Positions 42,709-51,216 of a DNA stretch of 64,000 nt are shown here, piece by piece (position 1 is the first letter of the stretch; every line of letters starts with the position of its first letter). Source of the stretch: Pistricoccus aurantiacus (GTDB lineage Bacteria; Pseudomonadota; Gammaproteobacteria; Pseudomonadales; Halomonadaceae); the NCBI RefSeq assembly GCF_007954585.1, contig NZ_CP042382.1, forward strand, positions 1,364,001-1,428,000. The letters are read 5' to 3'. The position numbers and the translations under genes are program-made. The notes under the pieces were generated by a model, which was not told the origin of the DNA, did not search any database, and saw only the letters and a program-made list of their open reading frames with translations.

Positions 42709-42753
42709 GGACACCTCCTTGCTGCTTCCCTTATCAAGCGGTGAAGCCGCGTC

Positions 42754-44076
42754 TCAAAGAATATACCGGGACAGATCCTCGTCCATGGCCAGTTCGCCGA
42801 GTTGAGAATCCACGTAGTCCGCGTCGACGATCAACGGGCTGCCCAGGTCGCTGCCGCGGAAGGAGGCGTCTTCCAGCAGGCGCTCCATCACCGTGTGCAG
42901 ACGCCGTGCGCCGATGTTCTCGGTACCTTCGTTGACCTGCCAGGCGATCTGGGCGATGCGCTCGATGCCGTCGTCGGTGAAGTCGACTTCCAGGCCGTCG
43001 GTGTCAAGCAGCGCCTTGTACTGGCTGGTCAGCGAGGCGGAGGGTTCGGTCAGGATGCGCTTGAAATCCTCCGGGGACAGGGCGGAAAGCTCGACGCGAA
43101 TCGGCAGGCGGCCCTGCAGTTCCGGAATCAGATCCGAGGGCTTGGACAGGTGGAAGGCACCGGAAGCGATGAACAGCACGTGATCGGTCTTGACCATGCC
43201 GTGCTTGGTGGAAACCGTCGAGCCTTCGATCAGCGGCAGCAGGTCGCGCTGCACGCCTTCCCGGGACACGTCGCCGCCGCTGCTATGCTGATGACCCTTG
43301 GCTACCTTGTCGATCTCGTCCAGGAAAACGATACCGTTCTGCTCCACAGCGTAGATCGCGCGACGCTTGATCTCTTCCTCGTTGACCAGTTTGGCGGCTT
43401 CTTCATCCTTCAGCAGCTTCCAGGCATCCCGTACCGCCACTCGCTTGGTCTCGGTCTTCTGGCGGCCCATGTTGGCGAACAGTCCCTGCAGCTGGCTGGT
43501 CATCTCCTCCATGCCCGGCGGAGTCATGATATCGATGTTCGGGCCCTGGGGGGTGACCTGGATATCGATTTCCTTGTCGTCCAGCTGACCTTCCCGCAGC
43601 TTCTTGCGGAAGGTCTGGCGGGTTCCGCTATCGATGCGCGGCTGATCCTCCTGCCCTCGGGGCGGCGGCAGCAGCGCATCGAGGATGCGATCCTCAGCGG
43701 CGTCCTCCGCCTTGTGAGCGACTTCCTGCTTGGCCTGCTCCCGCACCATCTTAATGGCGGCTTCCATCAGATCGCGAACGATGGACTCCACGTCCCGGCC
43801 CACGTAGCCCACCTCGGTAAACTTGGTGGCTTCGACCTTGAGAAAAGGCGCATTGGCGAGCTTGGCCAGACGCCGGGCGATTTCCGTCTTGCCCACCCCG
43901 GTGGGGCCGATCATCAGGATGTTCTTGGGAGTGACTTCCGCGCGCAGCTCCTCACTGAGCTGCATGCGCCGCCAGCGATTGCGCAGTGCCACGGCAACGG
44001 CACGCTTGGCGTCTTCCTGACCGATGATGAACTGGTCCAGGGCGTGAACGATCTCGCGAGGGGTCATCTGGGTCAT
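42754..44076 (-). CDS. hslU: HslU, ATPase subunit of the HslVU protease
   Basis: AAA+ unfoldase that feeds HslV. Walker [16 protein letters not shown] near residue 55-70, an inserted I-domain (about 110-240), Walker [12 protein letters not shown] and the C-terminal Leu-rich tail ending SRYIL that docks into HslV. 440 residues; 2 bp from hslV. Confidence 0.97.
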   Translation of the reverse strand: MTQMTPREIVHALDQFIIGQEDAKRAVAVALRNRWRRMQLSEELRAEVTPKNILMIGPTGVGKTEIARRLAKLANAPFLKVEATKFTEVGYVGRDVESIVRDLMEAAIKMVREQAKQEVAHKAEDAAEDRILDALLPPPRGQEDQPRIDSGTRQTFRKKLREGQLDDKEIDIQVTPQGPNIDIMTPPGMEEMTSQLQGLFANMGRQKTETKRVAVRDAWKLLKDEEAAKLVNEEEIKRRAIYAVEQNGIVFLDEIDKVAKGHQHSSGGDVSREGVQRDLLPLIEGSTVSTKHGMVKTDHVLFIASGAFHLSKPSDLIPELQGRLPIRVELSALSPEDFKRILTEPSASLTSQYKALLDTDGLEVDFTDDGIERIAQIAWQVNEGTENIGARRLHTVMERLLEDASFRGSDLGSPLIVDADYVDSQLGELAMDEDLSRYIL

Positions 44077-44078
44077 GA

Positions 44079-44597
44079 TCAGAGCTCTTCCATGATAACG
44101 TTGTGATTGGTGAACACGCAGATGTCCGCGGCGATGGCGATGGACTTCTCGGTGATTTCCCGGGCGGAAAAGTCAGTGTTTTCCAGCAGGGCCCGAGCCG
44201 CGGACAGCGCATAGTTGCCGCCGGAGCCGATGGCGATGATGCCCTGTTCCGGCTCCAGCACGTCGCCGTTGCCGGTGATGATCAGCGAAGCGTTCTTGTC
44301 CGCCACCGCCAGCAGCGCCTCGAGACGGCGCAGCGTGCGGTCGGTTCGCCACTCCTTGGCAAGCTCCACCGCTGCCTTGATCAGATGGCCCTGATACTTT
44401 TCCAGCTGCGCCTCGAAGCGCTCGAACAGGGTGAAGGCATCGGCGGTGGCGCCGGCGAACCCTGCCAGCACCTGATTGCGATACAACCGGCGCACCTTGC
44501 TGGCATTGCCTTTCATGACGGTGTTGCCAAGCGAAACCTGTCCGTCGCCCGCCAGGGCGACCTGGTCGCCACGGCGCACGGATACGATGGTGGTCAT
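44079..44597 (-). CDS. hslV: HslV, peptidase subunit of the HslVU protease
   Basis: Proteasome-beta-like Thr peptidase, active after removal of Met1 to expose Thr2 ([20 protein letters not shown]). 172 residues; [14 protein letters not shown] and the C-terminal half match the family. It leads the hslVU pair. A candidate heat-shock promoter lies about 140 bp upstream. Confidence 0.96.
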   Translation of the reverse strand: MTTIVSVRRGDQVALAGDGQVSLGNTVMKGNASKVRRLYRNQVLAGFAGATADAFTLFERFEAQLEKYQGHLIKAAVELAKEWRTDRTLRRLEALLAVADKNASLIITGNGDVLEPEQGIIAIGSGGNYALSAARALLENTDFSAREITEKSIAIAADICVFTNHNVIMEEL

Positions 44598-44734
44598 GGA
44601 GAAAACTCCGTAGCAAAGAGCAGTAACAATGCTCCCGGTGACTTTATCGGCGCGAACCCGACGTGCCGGCCCCGCGCCTTGAATAACCTGTCACTGGAGG
44701 TATGGGCGCGTGCCGATAAAATCAAGCGCCCAGC

Positions 44735-44765
44735 GAATGGCTTGGCAAGATATTCCGGCTTCAAG
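44735..44765 (-). promoter_or_regulatory. Candidate sigma-32 promoter of hslVU
   Basis: On the minus strand CTTGAAG, 16 bp, AGCCATTC, resembling CTTGAAA-N11-16-CCCCATnT with a good -35 and a partial -10. hslVU is a known heat-shock operon in E. coli. Confidence 0.35.
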
Positions 44766-44800
44766 ATGGTGCAGATATCGCTTTCGATCCAAAACATATC

Positions 44801-44827
44801 TTTCACAATAACGTTTATTTGTATAAT
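44801..44827 (+). promoter_or_regulatory. Candidate promoter for the DUF6435 gene
   Basis: Perfect TATAAT at 44822-44827 in an AT-rich stretch (44774-44850), with only a poor -35 (TTTCAC, 15 bp upstream). It lies 68 bp before the ATG at 44895. Confidence 0.3.
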
Positions 44828-44894
44828 TATTGCATAGATTTCGCCTTTCAAGCGGCGTAGTGTGTTGTCTCACACCCTGTCAGGAGCCGCCGCC

Positions 44895-45065
44895 ATGTTC
44901 GGACTCTTCAAAAGCGACCCGATGAAAAAGCTGCAGAAAGACTACGAGCGCAAGCTCGAGCAAGCCATGCACGCCGCCCGCAACGGAGACATGCGCGCCA
45001 ACGCCTCGCTCACCGAAGAGGCGGAGGCGCTGCGTGCCGAGATCGAGCGGTTGAAAGCGGGCTAG
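44895..45065 (+). CDS. Small DUF6435/Lacal_2735-like protein
   Basis: 56 residues, MFGLFKSDPMKKLQ then a charged amphipathic helix with the segment AARNGDMRANASLTEEAEAL. This matches my recollection of a short uncharacterised family that begins MFGLFK and ends in a coiled coil. AGGAG upstream at 44881-44885 supports ATG 44895 over the upstream in-frame ATG 44862. Function unknown. Confidence 0.7.
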   Translation: MFGLFKSDPMKKLQKDYERKLEQAMHAARNGDMRANASLTEEAEALRAEIERLKAG

Positions 45066-45159
45066 CTAAAGGATGCCGGCTGGGATATGCAGAGCCAAAA
45101 ACGATAATCTTAGTGATGGCTTCCTGTTTCACGGTCGCACCGGCTCCTCCGCGCCCGGC

Positions 45160-45501
45160 TCAGGTCTTGGTGACCTTCACCGCGGTGCCCGTGGCCACCA
45201 GAAACAGCATCGACTTGCCGTCGCCGGAGATTTCGCTGTAATCGAGGTCGATACCGATGATCGCATTGGCGCCCATGGATTCCGCCTCCTTTCGCAGCTC
45301 GTCCAGACAGGTCTTTCTTGCATCGCGAAGCGCGTTCTGGGAAGACTTGTTGCGCCCGCCGAAGAAATCCCGAAAGCCGGCGAACATGTCCTTGAAGACG
45401 TTCATGCCGAACACGCACTCGGCGGATACGATATCGATGTGCTCGGTGACGCGATAGCCCTCGAGATGCGAGGAGGTGGTGAGAATGACGCGCTCTGACA
45501 T
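45160..45501 (-). CDS. YbjQ/UPF0145 family protein
   Basis: 113-residue protein starting [21 protein letters not shown], then [41 protein letters not shown] in several pieces, and ending with the compact beta pattern of the family. Members form pentamers and are often labelled putative heavy-metal binding; the biological role is not established. AAGGAG precedes ATG 45501, so the ORF to 45579 is too long. Confidence 0.85.
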   Translation of the reverse strand: MSERVILTTSSHLEGYRVTEHIDIVSAECVFGMNVFKDMFAGFRDFFGGRNKSSQNALRDARKTCLDELRKEAESMGANAIIGIDLDYSEISGDGKSMLFLVATGTAVKVTKT

Positions 45502-45599
45502 ACGGGAAATCTCCTTGGAGTAGTGATTACGCAGCATGGAAGCGTTGATCGCGATTGGCAAATGGCAGTGGGCGATCAATTGTGAGATGCCGCCATATA

Positions 45600-46040
45600 T
45601 CAGCCTTCGTAAACATCCTTGCGGTGGGTCGCGCGAATTACCAGCACTACTATTAACCTGGCAATCAAATAGGTCATCCTGACCTCTTTGATTGTCGCCC
45701 CCGCCACACTGGCGCAGATGAGCGAATCTGCTGGTGTGACGCGGGATCGCGCCGACCTACCGGCCGGCGGCGGCACTTCTCTGTGCCGCAATTAACCCGA
45801 CATAAATGCTTGCCGGGTTAATAGTCGCTTATCCTGCAGTTGGCAGATGAGACGATAGTCGCCCACGCGATACCGCCAGAATTTTGCAAACTCGCCTTTC
45901 AATGGCTTGCCAAGTCGCCGAGGATTTTCCAGGGAAATGACACGTTCTTCGAGATAGCCACGAATACGACGGCGTTGCTGGGGAGCGATTTTCTTGAAGC
46001 TTTTACGCGCTGACTCGAGGTATTCAATTCACCAGGTCAC
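45600..46040 (-). pseudogene. Broken RelE/ParE-type toxin
   Basis: On the minus strand the frame EYLESARKSFKKIAPQ...KGEFAKFWRYRVGDYRLICQLQD is a RelE-family toxin. It is broken twice. A likely GTG start at 46040 is followed after two codons by TGA (46029-46031), and the last 17 or so residues ([17 protein letters not shown]) are cut off by a 161-bp insertion at 45657-45817. Removing the insertion and one TTAA restores the frame exactly. The gene overlaps the end of the antitoxin remnant, the usual arrangement. Confidence 0.85.
45657..45817. mobile_element. 161-bp MITE-like element with TTAA target duplication
   Basis: Lies inside the toxin gene between TTAA copies at 45653-45656 and 45818-45821; excising it with one copy rejoins the toxin reading frame. 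Ends are CCTGGCAA and TTGCCGGG, an imperfect 8-bp inverted repeat (7 of 8). It holds a 14-bp near-perfect hairpin (AATCAAA...TTTGATT, 45663-45693), GCGGCAC/GTGCCGC near 45769-45788, and TTAACCCG (45792-45799) opposed to CGGGTTAA (45814-45821). No transposase is encoded, so it would move in trans. Confidence 0.75.
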
Positions 46041-46168
46041 GCCAGAATTCCTCGGCGCTAATAATGCGATCGCGCCCTTGGCGAAGCTGCTCAAGCGCAT
46101 GTTCGGCTAGATAAGTGTCTTCAAAGTCATCGAGATGTTCCTCGACAAGCTTGCGAAGATAGAAGGTC

Positions 46169-47266
46169 GGCGGCCTCAAGTTCCAAGCGCAACACTATTG
46201 AAGGGTGTTCGGCCCAGCCACGGACTTCTTGAGCACATCGGCATAAACCTCCAATGGCGTTCTCCAGTCCAGTGTTTTTCTCGGCCGCGTATTCAGTGAG
46301 TCGGCGATCACGTCAAGCTCTTCCTGGCTGTAGACCGACAAGTCCGTGCCCTTCGGCAAATACTGCCGCAACAGACCATTGGTGTTTTCATTCGAGCCTC
46401 GCTGCCAGGGGCTGTGGGGATCCGCAAAGTAGATCGCTGTGCCAGTCTTCTGAGTAATCTCGGCATGCTTCGTCATTTCTCTGCCCTGATCGTAGGTCAT
46501 GGACAGGCGCAGCGAGCGCGGCACCTCGTTGAGCTTGTCACTGAATCCGATAGCCGCCGCGGTAGCCGTGGTACCGTCCAGCTTCGCCAGGATCACCAGG
46601 CGGGTGGTGCGCTCGACCAGCGTGCCGACAGCAGAGCGGTTGTTGGCGCCCATGATGAGGTCGCCCTCCCAATGCCCTGGCATCAGCCGGTCTTCAACCT
46701 CGGGCGGGCGCATGTGGATACTGACCAGATCGGGAATCTGCTGGCGTCGATCCTTGCCCTGGCGTCTCGGCCGACGCTTGCCATTGCCCTGTCTCAAACA
46801 GGCAATGAGCTCCTTCTTCAGCGTGCCTCGCGGCATCACGTGAAGCGCGTTGTAGATGGACTCATGGGAGACCTGGCGGTCGGGATGATCAGGAAACATA
46901 CGCTTCAGTGTGCGGCTTATCTGCTCGGGTGACCAGTATTTACGCAGCAGATAGACCACCAGTTCAAACAGTTCGCCGTCGGGATGCAACTTGGGTAAGC
47001 GACGCTGGCGATGACGTGCCAGCCGAGCGCGATAGCCCGCCAGGCTAGCGTCATATCCCTTTACAGGAGTGACGGTATGACGCCTGAATTCCCGTGACAC
47101 CGTACTGGGTGAGCGCCCCAAGTGACTGGCGATAGCCCGGATCGAGTGAGAGGCTCGCATCATCATGATAGCGGCGCGGTCTTCAGCAGAAAGATGGTGA
47201 TAGTAGCAAGTCATGGCAACACGATACCTGATGGATCAGGTGTTGCACTTGGTCATTGAGGCCGCC
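46169..47266 (-). mobile_element. Complete IS30-family insertion sequence
   Basis: 1098 bp bounded by 27-bp inverted repeats (46169-46195 and 47240-47266; 23 of 27 identical, starting GGCGGCCTCAA) and flanked by a 3-bp direct repeat, GTC on the plus strand (46166-46168 and 47267-47269). It carries one intact transposase. The clean target duplication and intact gene suggest a fairly recent insertion. Confidence 0.93.
46195..47214 (-). CDS. IS30-family transposase
   Basis: 339 residues. N-terminal helix-turn-helix (about 20-45), then an rve-type catalytic core with D185 (HWEGDLIMG), D242 (TYDQGREM) and E276 (NENTNGLLRQY); the last two are 33 residues apart, giving the DD33E pattern of IS30. 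The stop codon falls in the last base triplet touching the inverted repeat. Full length, so the element may still be active. Confidence 0.95.
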   Translation of the reverse strand: MTCYYHHLSAEDRAAIMMMRASHSIRAIASHLGRSPSTVSREFRRHTVTPVKGYDASLAGYRARLARHRQRRLPKLHPDGELFELVVYLLRKYWSPEQISRTLKRMFPDHPDRQVSHESIYNALHVMPRGTLKKELIACLRQGNGKRRPRRQGKDRRQQIPDLVSIHMRPPEVEDRLMPGHWEGDLIMGANNRSAVGTLVERTTRLVILAKLDGTTATAAAIGFSDKLNEVPRSLRLSMTYDQGREMTKHAEITQKTGTAIYFADPHSPWQRGSNENTNGLLRQYLPKGTDLSVYSQEELDVIADSLNTRPRKTLDWRTPLEVYADVLKKSVAGPNTLQ

Positions 47267-47446
47267 GTCTTTGACCTGCCGGTTACCTGGGCAAGATGCG
47301 CAAGGCGAGTCTCGGTCTCGGGATCGAGACGAAGGCTGATTGGCATGGGATGTCTTCCGGCAGATACATGTATTGATCGTATCGCATGGATCACTGGCAA
47401 ACCATGGGCGGGTCCCCATGCGATGCGCTGGGATACGTCGGCATTC

Positions 47447-48001
47447 TTAAAAATTCCGTGCCGGCGTGCAACAGCTTACCAGCCGGGCCGGCGCCTTGCT
47501 TACGTTGCGAAAGCGATGAGGAATATTGGTGTTGAAGTAGTAGCTTTCCCCGGCCTTTAAAATTCGGGTATCCGCGCCGATGGTGATTTCGATCTCGCCT
47601 TCCAGCACCACGCCGGCTTCCTCGCCTCGATGAGCGATCATCTCGCGACCGGTGTCCGCCCCTGCCGGGTAGGTCTCGATCATGAAGGTCAGGGCGCGGG
47701 ACTCGCGATTGGCCCCCACCAGCTTGAAGATTACCTCGCCGCTGCCGATATCCGTCAGTTCCTCGGCGCCGTAGAAGACCTGCTCGCGGCTGTCCATGTC
47801 CATGGTGAAGAAGTCGCCGACGCTGATCGGGATGGCGTCGAGAATCTTCTTCAGGGAGCTGACGGAAGGGCTAACCTTGCCCTGCTCGATCAGCGACAGG
47901 CTGGAGTGGGTAACGCCGCAGCGCTTGGCCAGTTCGCGCTGGGAAATGCCCCGCAGCGTGCGCAGTGCACGCAGGCGAGGGCCGACCACATTGTCCGACA
48001 T
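47447..48001 (-). CDS. XRE-family regulator with C-terminal cupin domain
   Basis: 184 residues: an HTH_3 domain (residues 9-62, RGISQRELAKRCGVTHSSLSLIEQGK) fused to a small cupin (about 105-180, EEAGVVLEGEIEITIG and SYYFNTNIPHRFRN). This layout is shared with PuuR, which senses putrescine, and with many regulators of amine or amino acid use. It ends the minus-strand cluster with the APC permease, LhgO and the TRAP genes, so it probably controls them; the ligand is unknown. Confidence 0.85.
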   Translation of the reverse strand: MSDNVVGPRLRALRTLRGISQRELAKRCGVTHSSLSLIEQGKVSPSVSSLKKILDAIPISVGDFFTMDMDSREQVFYGAEELTDIGSGEVIFKLVGANRESRALTFMIETYPAGADTGREMIAHRGEEAGVVLEGEIEITIGADTRILKAGESYYFNTNIPHRFRNVSKAPARLVSCCTPARNF

Positions 48002-48118
48002 TCATTGATCCTTGAGGTAAAGCGAAAATGATTGGAAAGCGGGCGGGCTCAACCCGCGATGCCCAAGAATACCGCCAGGCCGGGCTTGATCTCCAGTGGC
48101 GCGTTTCATGACTGACGC

Positions 48119-49210
48119 TTACTCTCGCGCTTGCATTTCCGCCCGCTCGATGGTCGCCCTGGCCTCGTCGAGATCGCCTTCCGCAGGCACCGGCGGGGTT
48201 TGCCGATCGGCGGCGTCGGGACGGTGGCAGAGCTCGGCGTATATCGGATAGTGATCCGAGCCGAAGCCGGGCTGGCGATCGAAGGAGACCAGCATGAGCT
48301 CATCCTGATAGAGAACATGGTCCAGAGGCCAGGCGATGATCGGATTTTTGGCGTCATAGGTGGGATAGAAGCCGCGTCCGACGCGCGGGTCGAGCAGGCC
48401 GGCCAGCCGCATGACTCGACGGGTGACGCTTTCCCAGGAAACCGCGTTGAAATCCCCGGCCAGGATCGTCGGCTGTCGAGAATCCCGAGCCTCCAGCGCG
48501 GCTTTCAACAGCTGAGCGTCTCGCGGAAGTGCCGATTGCGACCAGTAGCGGGGCGGGCGGGGGTGCAGCCCGTGGAAGTGAATGATGCGCTCGCCCGGCA
48601 GGCGCACTCGCGTGTCGATCGAGGGGGTGGCGGCGTCGAAGCGCAGACGTATCTTCGGCTCGATCAGCGGATAACGAGAAAAAAGGTGCATGCCGTAGGA
48701 CTCGGCCTGCGGAGGAATGTATTGCACTCGATAGGAAAACCGCTCGTCCAGAGCATCGAGCTGGCGATCCCACCAGGCGTCGGTTTCCATCGCCAGAAAC
48801 AGGTCCGGCTCGGTGTCGTGAACGATACGAAGCAGCTTCTCCGCGTGCTCATTGGCCATCTTGACGTTGGCGATCAGCAAGCGAATCCTCGATTCCGCGG
48901 GGCAGCTGGCGGTCTCCACAGCTGGGGGCTTAAATGGAAAGAAATACGGATATAGCCGGTAGCCGTGAGAAACCAGCGCGATGCCCGCCAGACCCAGTAC
49001 GAGCCAGCGCCATTTCCCCCATGCACCACGCAGCAAAAAGTGCAGGATCGTCAGACCGAGCAGAAAAAGGGCAACCTGCAGGCGAGGGAAATCGAGATAG
49101 CGTATCCACCAGATATTGCTTTCGATCAGCGGCAGCAGCGAGGCAATGGCGAGCAGCACCAGTAGCGGCAGTACCAGGAATCGATTCAGGGCGTTTTTCC
49201 ATGTTGTCAT
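48119..49210 (-). CDS. Membrane-anchored endonuclease/exonuclease/phosphatase family protein
   Basis: Three hydrophobic segments in the first 100 residues, then an EEP catalytic domain: ANVKMANEHAEKLL, DLFLAMETDAWW (Glu ligand), ILAGDFNAVSW (metal Asp and Asn) and GFGSDHYPIYAEL (catalytic His). 363 residues, C-terminal charged tail. Substrate unknown; such membrane EEP proteins may act on lipids, nucleic acid or phosphoesters outside. ATG 49210 overlaps the TRAP permease stop by 4 bp, so it belongs to that operon. Confidence 0.82.
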   Translation of the reverse strand: MTTWKNALNRFLVLPLLVLLAIASLLPLIESNIWWIRYLDFPRLQVALFLLGLTILHFLLRGAWGKWRWLVLGLAGIALVSHGYRLYPYFFPFKPPAVETASCPAESRIRLLIANVKMANEHAEKLLRIVHDTEPDLFLAMETDAWWDRQLDALDERFSYRVQYIPPQAESYGMHLFSRYPLIEPKIRLRFDAATPSIDTRVRLPGERIIHFHGLHPRPPRYWSQSALPRDAQLLKAALEARDSRQPTILAGDFNAVSWESVTRRVMRLAGLLDPRVGRGFYPTYDAKNPIIAWPLDHVLYQDELMLVSFDRQPGFGSDHYPIYAELCHRPDAADRQTPPVPAEGDLDEARATIERAEMQARE

Positions 49211-51216
49211 GCGGCTTCCCGCCGACCTGCCCACCAGTTGCCGCCGAGAATCAGCAGCATCGCCGCGGCGCCAATAACTTCATAGGTGGCGTTGGGGGTG
49301 AAGATGGCGACGATAGCCGGCAGCAGCAGCAGCCGCAGCCACCATCCCATGCGGGTAAACAGGTAGCCTTCCAGGGCGGCGGCGAAAGCGCCCAGGGCCA
49401 GGGCGGCGGTCAGGACATTCCAGACGACCTCAAGCGGCGGGCCACCGAGAATGATCGAGGGGTTGTAGACCATGAACAGCGGAATCAGGTAGAGCCCCTT
49501 GGCGAATTTCCAGGCCTGGAAGGCGGTATCCATGGGTCGGCTTCCGGCGATCGCTGCCCCGGCGAAGCCCGCCAGGGCGATCGGCGGGGTGACGTTGGAA
49601 TCCTGGGAGTACCAGAACACCACCAGGTGAGCGACCAGCAGCGGCACGCCGAACTCCGTGGTCAGCGCCGGACCCACCAGCACGATCAGCACGATATAGC
49701 TGGCGGTGACCGGCAGGCCCATGCCCAGCACCAGGCTCGCCAGCAGCACCAGAACCAGCGCCAGCAGCAGGTTGCCTTGGGAAAAAGCCAGCATCATCGC
49801 CGAGAACTTGAGCCCGAGCCCGGTCAGCCCCACCACGCCGACAATGATGCCCGCCACGGCGCAGGCCATGGACACCGGTACCGCGTTGCGGGCGCCGAGT
49901 TCCAGCCCTTCGATGACCTTGGCGATGCCGTCCCGCAGGGCGACCTGGATGGCGTGAGCGTTCACCGGCTGGCCCCGCTTGGGGGCGACGAAGAAGAACC
50001 ATACCGCGAAACGCGCCGCCGCCACGGCGAGCATGGTAAGAATCGCGTAGAAGCCCACCCGAGAAGGCGAGAGATTCATCACCAGGAGCCATATCAGCAC
50101 CCCAAGCGGCAGCAGGAAGTGCCAGCCTTCCTTCATCACGTCCCGCATCTGCGGCAGCTCGGTCTTCGACATGCCCTTCATGCCTTGCTTCAGGGCGATG
50201 ATATGTACGAACAGATAGACGGTTCCGAAGTAAAGAATCGCCGGCAGGATGCTGACCTTGACCACGTCCAGGTAGGGCATGCGGGTGTATTCGGCGATCA
50301 GGAAGGCCCCTGCGCCCATCAGCGGCGGCATGATCTGCCCGCCGGTGGAGGCCGCCGCCTCGATGCCTCCGGCCTGGGCGGGCTTGTAGCCCAGGCGCTT
50401 CATCAGCGGAATGGTGAAGGCGCCGGTGGTCACCACGTTGGCGATGGCGCTGCCGGAAATCGAGCCCATGCCCGCGGAGGCGATCACCGCCGCCTTGGCC
50501 GGGCCACCGCGCTGGCGACCGGTGGCGGCGTAGGCCAGATCGATGAAGAACTTGCCGGCGCCGGTGATTTCCAGGAAGGCGCCGAACAGCACAAAGATGA
50601 AGATATAGGTGGCCGCGACCCCGATGGGCAGGCCGAAGATGCCCTCCTGGCCGAGATAGAGCTGGCCCACCAGACGATCCAGGCCGTAGCCGCGATGCTC
50701 GAGAATCCCCGGCAGGAACTGGCCCAGCCAGGGCAGCTCGCCCCGGGGGCCGGCGAAAGCGTAGAGGATGGCGATCAGGCCGATGATGGTCATGCTCAGA
50801 CCCACGGCGCGACGGCTGGCTTCCAGCACCGTGACGGTGGCGATGATGCCCACCCAGATATCCGTCTGGCTCCAGAAGCCGGCGCGGTTGATGATCTCGT
50901 CGAGATACAGCACCAGATAGCCACCGGTAATCAGGGCGCCGGCCAGGAAGATCAGGTCGATCAGGCCGCCGAGGAAGCCGCGTTTATGCCTGGGGCCGAA
51001 TACCGGGAACAGCAGAAAGGCCAGCATCATGATCAGCATCAGGTGGATGCTGCGCTGGTAGAAGAGCCCGAGGGGCTCGATGCCGGCGGTATAGAGTTGA
51101 AACAGCGACAGGGTCACGCCGACGATGGCGATCAGCCACAGCACCGGGCGGGAAAGGCTAGCCTGAGCGCCGGAAGCATCGGAGTGGGATGAAGAAGATT
51201 GCGGCGAGTCGCTCAT
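49207..51216 (-). CDS. TAXI-type TRAP transporter fused permease (4TM/12TM)
   Basis: 669 residues, hydrophobic throughout: an N-terminal four-helix DctQ-like part and a DctM-like part of twelve or so helices (GAFLEITGAGKFFIDLAY, SGSAIANVVTTGAFTIPLMKR). Fused QM subunits go with TAXI binding proteins, and one lies in the same operon. The substrate is not readable from sequence; a dicarboxylate or hydroxy acid would fit the LhgO neighbour. Overlaps the DUF1850 gene and the EEP gene by 4 bp each. Confidence 0.92.
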   Translation of the reverse strand: MSDSPQSSSSHSDASGAQASLSRPVLWLIAIVGVTLSLFQLYTAGIEPLGLFYQRSIHLMLIMMLAFLLFPVFGPRHKRGFLGGLIDLIFLAGALITGGYLVLYLDEIINRAGFWSQTDIWVGIIATVTVLEASRRAVGLSMTIIGLIAILYAFAGPRGELPWLGQFLPGILEHRGYGLDRLVGQLYLGQEGIFGLPIGVAATYIFIFVLFGAFLEITGAGKFFIDLAYAATGRQRGGPAKAAVIASAGMGSISGSAIANVVTTGAFTIPLMKRLGYKPAQAGGIEAAASTGGQIMPPLMGAGAFLIAEYTRMPYLDVVKVSILPAILYFGTVYLFVHIIALKQGMKGMSKTELPQMRDVMKEGWHFLLPLGVLIWLLVMNLSPSRVGFYAILTMLAVAAARFAVWFFFVAPKRGQPVNAHAIQVALRDGIAKVIEGLELGARNAVPVSMACAVAGIIVGVVGLTGLGLKFSAMMLAFSQGNLLLALVLVLLASLVLGMGLPVTASYIVLIVLVGPALTTEFGVPLLVAHLVVFWYSQDSNVTPPIALAGFAGAAIAGSRPMDTAFQAWKFAKGLYLIPLFMVYNPSIILGGPPLEVVWNVLTAALALGAFAAALEGYLFTRMGWWLRLLLLPAIVAIFTPNATYEVIGAAAMLLILGGNWWAGRREAA

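Larger units (their letters stand above)
46024..47346 (-). pseudogene. Antitoxin gene split by IS30-family element
   Basis: N-terminal part 47346-47267 (MPISLRLDPETETRLAHLAQ..GRSKT) and C-terminal part 46168-46024 (FYLRKLVEEHLDDFEDTYLA...EEFWRDLVN, stop 46024-46026) join in frame into a 73-residue ribbon-helix-helix protein of the RelB/DUF6290 type when the 1098-bp insertion and one GAC copy are removed. GGAAGA precedes ATG 47346. The cognate toxin follows directly and is also broken. Confidence 0.88.

Noticed and set aside
45657-45821. Integron attC site at the TTAA element
   Set aside because: Core sites GTTRRRY/RYYYAAC are not satisfied and no integrase or cassette is present; the clean TTAA duplication favours transposition.
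48002-48118. Short minus-strand frame ending LEIKPGLAVFLGIAG and a 5-bp GCGGG/CCCGC hairpin
   Set aside because: Looks faintly like a gene end but is closed by stops within 20 codons; the hairpin is short and lacks a T-run.
48934-51192. 752-codon plus-strand ORF opposite the TRAP operon
   Set aside because: Antisense shadow of strongly conserved membrane genes; His/Gln/Arg-rich low-complexity translation.
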